Shown: positions 33,701 through 42,700 of the stretch, piece by piece | How positions within the stretch are numbered: position 1 is the stretch's first letter | How the letters are laid out: the number at the start of each line of letters is the position of its first letter | DNA from: Anodontia alba | Taxonomy: Eukaryota; Mollusca; Bivalvia; Lucinida; Lucinidae | Direction: 5' to 3' | DNA: 64,000 nt | Assembly: GCA_964016985.1 (NCBI GenBank) | Contig: OZ024826.1 | Coordinates: 46,352,978 to 46,416,977 of the forward strand | Made by a program: the position numbers and the translations under genes | The notes under the pieces: model-generated | Told to the model about the DNA's origin: nothing | What the model saw: only the letters and a program-made list of their open reading frames with translations | Database searches by the model: none

Positions 33701-36700
33701 TCCACCATGGAAGCTCTACAGGGTAAGAAGTTTTATTATTACTGAACTCTATTTCAGCTCCCTGTACAAGTATACAAGAAGTGCAATTGCATTACACTGG
33801 CATTATTTCCTGAATCCCAAAATGTTGAATCTATTTAATCTACAGCTAAGAAGGAGAATTTGGTGATAATTCTGGAATATTTTTTTCTTATATCTCCATA
33901 AAAACATGCATTTTAGGTACTCATTAGAAGTACCACAATAAGCTTTTATGGAGAACTGGAGAAAATGATCTCAGAATTATTGCCAAGGGCTCCTCCTTTA
34001 CAAGTCCTGGATCTAAAAGACAAGTTCTGGCATGCAATTCTGTCCCGGGGAAGGTCTTGTTATATCTGCCAAGAATTTTCAAGGTAAGGTAATGCTGTAC
34101 ACAAATTTCTAGGCAAGGTTACACTATACAGTCATGAGAAGAGATCTGTCCTGAATGGGATTCAAACTTATGATCACTATATATGATTGTTGTGACCAAG
34201 ACAGTCACCCATTTTGGTTTATTGTAATACTTAACTTGCTTGCCATTAGCAAGACATTGCTGTCTGTTTGTTGTTTAGCCTGCTTGGGATGAGCATGGGA
34301 TAGTCTGCCTTTTGGTAGTAAGCCATCTATTCACTTGTGTGTTTGTCCAAGGACACTGTGGAGATAAATCCTTATACCTTGGCTTCCACAGGTGCCAGCC
34401 CCTCTTAAACTTCTTCAGTGCATGCATACCATCATTCCAGGTGACCGCTCACAAAACTAGATTACTGTGATCTATGTTTGCCAATGTCAGCATTCTGAAT
34501 GGTTTTTGGGAACAAACACATATCAAAGCTTCTACAGATGCCAGCCTCCTTCCCCACCTTCAAACTTCAACAATGCACGCATCCCCTTACTCTGATGAAA
34601 ACTATTCAGGAGAATGACCACCAACCTCCTTGTAGAATGTATTTTCATATTTCTGTAATTTTCGCTGTGATTAGATGAAGATTTCTCAAATTATCACTTT
34701 TTGAGCATAAACTTCTCTTTTTTTAACATCATTTTTTTTAAAGCATCCATGTGTAATAAAATCTAGCCTTACATATTTGAAATCTTTTGTTGTCCTTGAA
34801 AAAATGCATTTAGATCTCTGTTTTTGTTTGACAAAACAGTTATTTTTATTTCTAACCCTGAGGTCAGGCTTTTGCATTGTTTACATAGCTCATTCAAAGT
34901 GGTGTCATTGCTCCAAGATGTCATTACTGGAACAGTACATTTCCCTAAAGGGATGTTACCACTTTGGTTTATTTATAATATTGTTTTACTCGCTAAATTA
35001 TAAAAAAAAGTCATGGAGGAATTCTAAAATGGCAAAAGGAATAAAAATCAGCCAGGTAGGATTTTTACGATTTTTTGTTTTATTTGCACTTTAAGGTAGA
35101 GAAAACATCTTTCCAAATGATGTCAAAAAGAGAGTAAGTTTGGTTCTGTCAGTCATTCCATTCACATCAATCACATGTAACTATATAAACAGCCTACCTA
35201 AATCTTGTCCTTACACAGAAGAATATTATAGATTCAAGAAGGAGGGTCCATACTTGCACTTTTTTTCTTGTTTGTGTGTTGCAGTCTGCAGTGAATTAAA
35301 GTTAGACACAAATCATACTCATTCAATAGAGCAGGCTGGGTCTGGGCTCATGCTATTAAGAAAAACAAAACAATAGAATTACAGTACTTGGTATTAAATC
35401 ACTGTTTATACTTTATTTCAAAACACATGTTTTTATGGAACATTTTTAACAACCAGTATAATTTACCTTTAACCATGCATTAAGTAGATGACAAACTGTC
35501 ACTGCAGTTTGTCAGGGTGGGGCTGATGGAAACTTATGTTTTCAGGCTAACTGGAATTTGCTGAAATTCATATCAGATTAATGTTTTACACCACAGCAGG
35601 TGGCAGAAAGCTTTTTGGGAAGTGCGCAGCCATTCTGAAAACTTTTGTCAGGGACATATTTTCATAAATCCAGTATTTGAATCTGAAAAAGTACTGCAAA
35701 AATTTAATTTTTAAAAGATAAAACATGAACTTTATTTACAGGTAATCAGTGGTCATCTGGGCTGGGTGAGATGTTTAGCTGTAGAACCAGGAAACCAGTG
35801 GTTTGTGACAGGAGCTGCTGACAGAGTTATAAAGGTAAAAAGAAAAGCTGAAAAAATACGAAAGAAACTGATAATTTTCTTACTTTTCCCAGAAAATAGA
35901 CATTGCCATAACATGCATACCTGAGGAGACAATTTGCATGAAATAACAAAGCATGCTAAGAGTTAAAGTATCCGTGTAGATTCTTATTATGGACAGCACT
36001 GCTCACACATACTTGAATTGGGGTCCCTTTTAGCTTGACATAGTTAAGTTGATATGCAATATCCCTGGCGGGTCCGGCAACATTCTTTCGTGGGGATTGA
36101 TCATGAAATAGTTTCTGCGGTCATTCTTTCCCTTCCCCTGATTGAAGAAGGGCAGTTTTTAGTGAAAGAATGTGAACAAGTACTAGTTAACTGCTTAGAG
36201 GACTAAGCCTGTCCAGGAAAAGTGTGGTTAGGTAAACTGACCACGCTTGACATGACCCAAATAGGTTGACTGGGCTGTAAAACTTCAACTTGATCAATGA
36301 TATGCAATAACTACAGTGATACAGAAGATAAAATTATAAACTGGACACTTAAGTTTTGAGTACCACATAAATTATTTTGGTCATTTACTGTTTCAGATTT
36401 GGGATTTGGCAAGTGGAACATTAAAGCTGTCACTGACAGGACACATCAGTGCTGTCCGTGGAGTAGTGGTTAGTCCAAGACAGCCATACTTGTTTTCTTG
36501 TGGAGAAGATAAGAAAGTCATGTGCTGGGATCTTGAATATAATAAGGTAAATTATTGACAGATTCATTTCTGGTATTGACAGATTCACCTCATGGTAAAT
36601 GTTAAAATTTTACTGCTTCCTAGCTTGCTACAGATGACTTTCAGTCCTGAAAATGCCAAATTTAAATATGAACAAGTAACTTATTGTGTTTTTTTTTCTA

Positions 36701-39700
36701 ATTTTTCTTGAAAAAAATAGTAGGATTTGATACCACATCTGAATGATCTCCTATGCATTCCCTATTCTGTCAGAAAATATCTGAAATTTGTTGTCTGTTT
36801 TTCCGTTTTACTAGCCCTGATCCTGCTGAGCCTGTATATGCCAATGCCTTTGCAAACAGTGTAGGTCTAGGTCATTTGGCATCTTCAGAAGCCAACTTAT
36901 CTTGATCTACACTGTTTGTCAGTAAATATGTGAATTTGTATCAACAACCTGGATCAAGTAATACGATTGGCTGTCAATTAGATCTGGGCGTGGCATCTTA
37001 ATTTATTCAGCAAGACAATGTTTAAACCATGAAGACCCAGTCAGAACAGCAGCAGAAACATTTTAAAATTATTTTTATTTTCGGAATCATTAAAGCATGG
37101 CTTTCCATTTGAATCACAGGTTGTTTAGATAGCAATTTATAATTGTAATTTTAGAACTGTTGTAGGCTAAAAGTTGGATTTTCATTATATGTATTTTCAC
37201 TTTGGTGAACTTAAGTCAGCTTTCAAAGACATTACAAATATAAGGTGACACCAAAATCTATGTTTTGGTTATTCTTCAAAATCATGTTCCTGGTGCTTAT
37301 CCATAGCATACTTTTTGGTAGTAAATTATTCATAGCTCCAGATAAGTTGCTTTTTTCAAACAAAAAGATTGATATTTTGCTCAGAAAATCTAAGAGTATC
37401 TAGTCCACGTAACCCATAACACTTAGCATTCTGGGTAATTTTCAGCAGACGACACCTTGAAATGTTTTCCTTATTTTTCCCAGAAAACAGGATTTGACAT
37501 TTCATGAAATTTGCATGAATTATCATGTCCTGTTTCCTGGGAAAAATAAGAAAAATATAAATTTGTCATCTGCTGAATTAGCCCAGAGAGTGGTTAAGGT
37601 AAAAAATACTAATCACAACTGCAGCAGATGACATTTTGATTTGTTTTATGCCCCTGCCTGCCTTTGGCAGGAGTGGGGCATATAGCGTTTCGCTGTGATG
37701 TTACATCCGTACGTGCATATGTGTGTATGTCACGTTCAAGTTTACCTGCAAGTTTAGGTGAAAATTTACATCCGCGTTTCTCTTGCAGCTAATAACTTTT
37801 ATGCCTTCTGGGCTAGAAAGTTGAAACTTTGTATGACACTTACCATCAAGACCTTTTAATGTACAGTACCATTGCCCCAGGGTCATTCCCCTGGGCGGGG
37901 CTAGGGGTCGGGGCGGGGGCATCCATTTTCTGTGGACACGTTTCTAGTTTTCAGAGAAAATGAGGCTTGGCTTTTCATGCAAATTGTCTGCCTCATTACA
38001 TAAAATGCCAAGTCTTATTTTCTCTGAAAAAAAAAATAATAAAAAAAATTAGAATGTCATCTGTTACAAATAAATAGTGCTTTAAGGGTTAATTTACAAT
38101 GAACTAATACCAAACTTCATGTATTTTCAGGTGATACGGAACTATCATGGTCATCTGAGTGCTTGTTATTCCATAGATATTCATCCAACCATAGATATCA
38201 TAGCAACTTGTGGTAGAGACAGTACTTGTAGGGTAAGACTTTTACATGTATACCTTCTGACAGACATGGAAGTCATTTTAAGGAGTATTTGAAGATAGTA
38301 CTTATGTGATGTATTTTTTTTCCATAAAAATGTACTGTGGGACTCAAAGTTTGAACGAGAGAGATTTTAAAAGTACAGCCCTTTTCAAAAGGGAGGCAGA
38401 ATAGTGTTGACAGAGTTGCCTTGCCTGAAAATGTACCAATTCCCCTTAAGCTTGGTTAATATTTTAATATTTTTCAGATCTGGGATATGAGAACAAAGGC
38501 TTGTGTACATACATTGGCAGGTCACACAAACACAGTTGCAGAGGTCAGATGCCAGGCTGCAGAACCACAGGTATAGTGGTTGATTCAGTTTACAAAATTT
38601 TTTTTTTTTTTTTTTTTTTCGGAAACAAAACTTTTATTTTCTATATACCCATTACAAATATCTTTCATGATCAGGGTAATCATTATTTTTAGTTTTTATT
38701 CAACAACATATTAACTGTTGTGGGTCATTCTGTATCTTCTCTCAGAGAAAGGAAAAAAAGAGACAGAAGAGCTGGTAGAGGAAGGGAAAGTAGAAAAAGA
38801 ATAAGGATGAAGGAAAAAGTAAATACTGTAATAAACCTAAGTATTAGAGCACCTTATCTACTTATCATACTTGTCCTAAAATTTGAAATAGTTCATTCTA
38901 CTACATCTTGATGTGTTTAAAATATTGCTGTATGTATGGCAAACAGTGTAGACCCTGTGTAGACATTCTGTGGCATCTGATCTGGATCTACACTGTTTGC
39001 AAAGGCCTATCTGTCCCAATACTTTGGGTTATTATAGTAATTGCAAAAAACACACAAAAAACAACAACAGAATAGTCAAATGCAGCCCACTCATATCTGC
39101 TGTAAGTACAGTATACCTACATAAAATTTACAATAATAATTTACTACCAATAATATTTCACAGCTTTAGTTAAGGTGTCTAAGTGTTTGTTTGTTATTCT
39201 CCCATCAGATCTTTCATTGATGGCCTTGACCACCTCTATATGATGCAGTATTATTATACAATTATTGACCGAGGCAGTAGTCGAGGTCAGTATTGGTATT
39301 CTTCAATGGTTAACACATCATATTCAGTGCCTCAGTAGTCAACAATTGTTTTATTATATAATCAACTGTTTCCAAGTTATGTTATGAACATCAGTGTCTT
39401 CATTTGATGTCAGCATTAGGTGTACATTATGTTATTTGAAAATAAAATGGCAAAAAAAGTTTACTCCGTTAGAAAAGGCATCCAAAAATACTCACTGTAT
39501 TTACCCTTATTATTGGAACACCTTATCTACTTATCATACTTGTCTTAAAATTTGAAACAGTCCATTCTACTACCTCTTGATGTGTCTAAAATATTGCAGT
39601 ATGTATTGCAAACAGTGTAGACCCTGATCAGATGCCACATTCTGCGGCATCTGATCTGGGTCTACACTGTTTGGAAAGGCCTATCTGTCCCAATACTTTG

Positions 39701-42700
39701 GGATATTACAGTGTGCGATTTTCTGACTATACCAGGAAAGTAGATATTTTTAATAAATCAGCTTCTTTTGAGTTTTGCATAAGAACCTGAACTGTATTTC
39801 CACAAAATACTTCGTTACACTAAAGGTAAGGCACTTCTAATGAGTACCCTGAGTGTGGCCTATGTGGCAAAATAAAAGCATGTTGATCTTTGCCATATCA
39901 ATTGTTTCCAGGTGATAACTGGGAGCCATGATTGTACTATTAGACTGTGGGATCTTGCTGCTGGACGGTCAAGAGTCACTCTCACAAATCACAAGAAAAG
40001 TGTCAGATCTTTAGCTATCCATCCCACACAGTAAGTTCATTTAAAGCATATCATATTTATGAGACTATTTCAAGTCTTGCAAGACTGCAGTGAGTACTTA
40101 GGTTAGCCAGCAAGACTGCAGTGAGTACTTACATGTAGGTACAGGCTAACCCTGTTTATTACACAAGTCAGAGTTGCAGAATTAAGGAGATTAGAGTAAC
40201 TGTGTATATGGAAAAGTTAAACAGCACATGTGTTCTGAGAATATTCTTTCTATATACGTATTTGGTTTAATTGGGGATGGGTGGGGAGGGGTCTCATTTT
40301 ATGGGAATTATGTTGGTAATACATGTATATGGGCCACGCCATGCAAAAATGTGTCTTCAAGCATATACAGACAGCAAAGGCCCAGATCTACTCAGTCTGA
40401 GCAAGGCCTTCTATGTCCAATGCCAGAACCATTGTATACTATAGAATGTATCAATGGAGAGCAAAGGTTTGGATAAAACCTTGCACATGCACAGGATGCT
40501 GTTAATCTGCACATTTTGGGCATGCTCGAAGGCACTTTTCTCTTGATGCTGCCCATATATGGAATGCTATTGAAATATTACCCAAACTATGCCCGTCTCT
40601 TCCAAGGGCTTGCATATTAGATATTAGACCTGTAGCAGATTCTGTGAAGTTCAATCAGTGCCTGACCCATCTACAAGCTGCAGGGTGTGTGAACTGATTG
40701 GATTAGGTGGTCCTGTATTGGAAGGCTGATTTATGGAGGTACTGCATCAATACAGGCTGATCTAGGCATTCACTACATCTGAACATTGATTAGAACCTAC
40801 ACTGCAGTACCACAGGCTGATCTTGACCTACACTGTTCATATGCATTCAGAACTTCTCTTGATAAGATTTATATATGGGAAATGGATACATTCTCAGGGG
40901 ATACAATTGTTTTTGCCTCCCTTTGATAAGGGGTCTACTCTAAAGGAAAGAATTTGCCCCTTAGCAAACTCTTTCATTTTAGAGAACATGTAGATACTTT
41001 TCCAGATGGGGACTGGTATGTGGGAAAGCAAGCAGAAAGTCACATTTGTCTCCCATGTAAAAATGGCAGAAAATCAGCCAAGCATATCCAGTCCCCTTCA
41101 TCCCTGAAGACCAAGAATGATGCCTCAGCAAACAGTGTAGATCCAGATGAGACAGCTCATAATGAGCCGTCTCATCAGGATCTACACTGTTTGTCATTCT
41201 TTTATCATTTTAGACTGAAACCCCTATTTGCAACAATGGATATGTCCAAATTTATAGAAGAGTCCATGTTAGAAAAGGGGGTGAAAGGATTAATATTATT
41301 CTTTCTTATTAGGTATACCTTTGCCTCTGGTTCTCCTGATAACATCAAACAGTGGAAATTTCCTGATGGCAACTTCTTACAGAATTTGTCAGGACACAAT
41401 GCCATAATCAACAGTTTAGCTCTCAACTCAGATAACGTCCTAGTCTCAGGAGGTAGGTATATTTATATTTGCAGTAAAACTTCAGTGACTCAAAACACCA
41501 ATGGCTCATTAACCGTGATGATTCAAACTTTTTTTAAGTCCTTTATAGGAGATTCTTCTGATTGCTAAAGAAAAGAAATATGTAGGGATATGTAGGGATT
41601 TTTTTTATTTTATCATGAAAATGTATGTTGTGTGTTCTCATTAGAATTGTCTTGAGGCAATTCTGAGTACACTCAACATACCATTATTTTATAGAAGATC
41701 CAAAAGACATTCCTAAGTTATCCCCATTTGCCTCCTGACCTGGCGCTATGTTTAACCCTCAGTGTCTTGTACTATCCATGTCTAGAACAAATACTGGTAT
41801 CCATGATCCCAAAGAACTTCAAGCCATTGGTTCGATAGTCCATTATTGTTGTTTGTTTTAGTGCTGCTTTAACTTACAGATGGCATGAACAGACTGAACA
41901 GAGACTGCTACAACATAGCTCCAGATAAAGTGGGTAGGGTACTCATAGCAACAGATAAGGCGCTTTTTTCACCCGAAAAATGCTGATATCTTTGTTATTT
42001 CTTCACGAAAACATATGTTGTGGGTACTCATTAGAAGTGCCTCACTGAGGCACTTTTAATGAGTACCCACAACATACATTTTTGTAGAGAAATAAGAAAA
42101 ATATTATGTGGATACCCCCTCTTATCTGTAGTTATGGCCGGTACTAGGAAAATATTTGTCATTTCTCCAGGAAAACATATGTTGTGGGTACAAGGGGCAA
42201 GGGGCTTCTAATGAGTACCGAAAATGTATGTTTTCGTGGAGAAATAAGAAAAAAATGTCAGCAGTTTTTGATTTTAAAAAATATGCCTGATCTGGATCTA
42301 TGCTATAATGTGGTATTAGATTGATGTCTTGTGTAGAATTTACCATAAACTTCTTTGGATAACACTGGACATTTTTAGAGTTTGCAGCCAAAATTTTAAT
42401 TTAGTGACATCCTCATTTGAAAAATTGCTATTAACCCATTGTAGACTGAATAGACTCCCCCACACTATATATTGGAAGAGTCCAATTTCAGTTTTAGGTG
42501 TGTCCAGCTATGAGATTTAGATATTCTTAGAGAAAAATGGCTGAGCAGTGGAGATGCTGATCAGACACTTCTGTGGTGTCTGATCTGGGTCTGCAGTGTT
42601 GGACAATTACCCTTTTAGGGGTTTTCAGACTACAATGGGTTAATAGATTATTTTTTAATTTTTTCAGTCAGACTACCATTTAGACTATTTGTTTTATGTA

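Noticed and set aside
40954..41568. 204-codon plus-strand ORF
   Set aside because: It is intron 11 and a foldback read through into PLRG1 exon 12 and on into intron 12; only 41313-41452 is coding.
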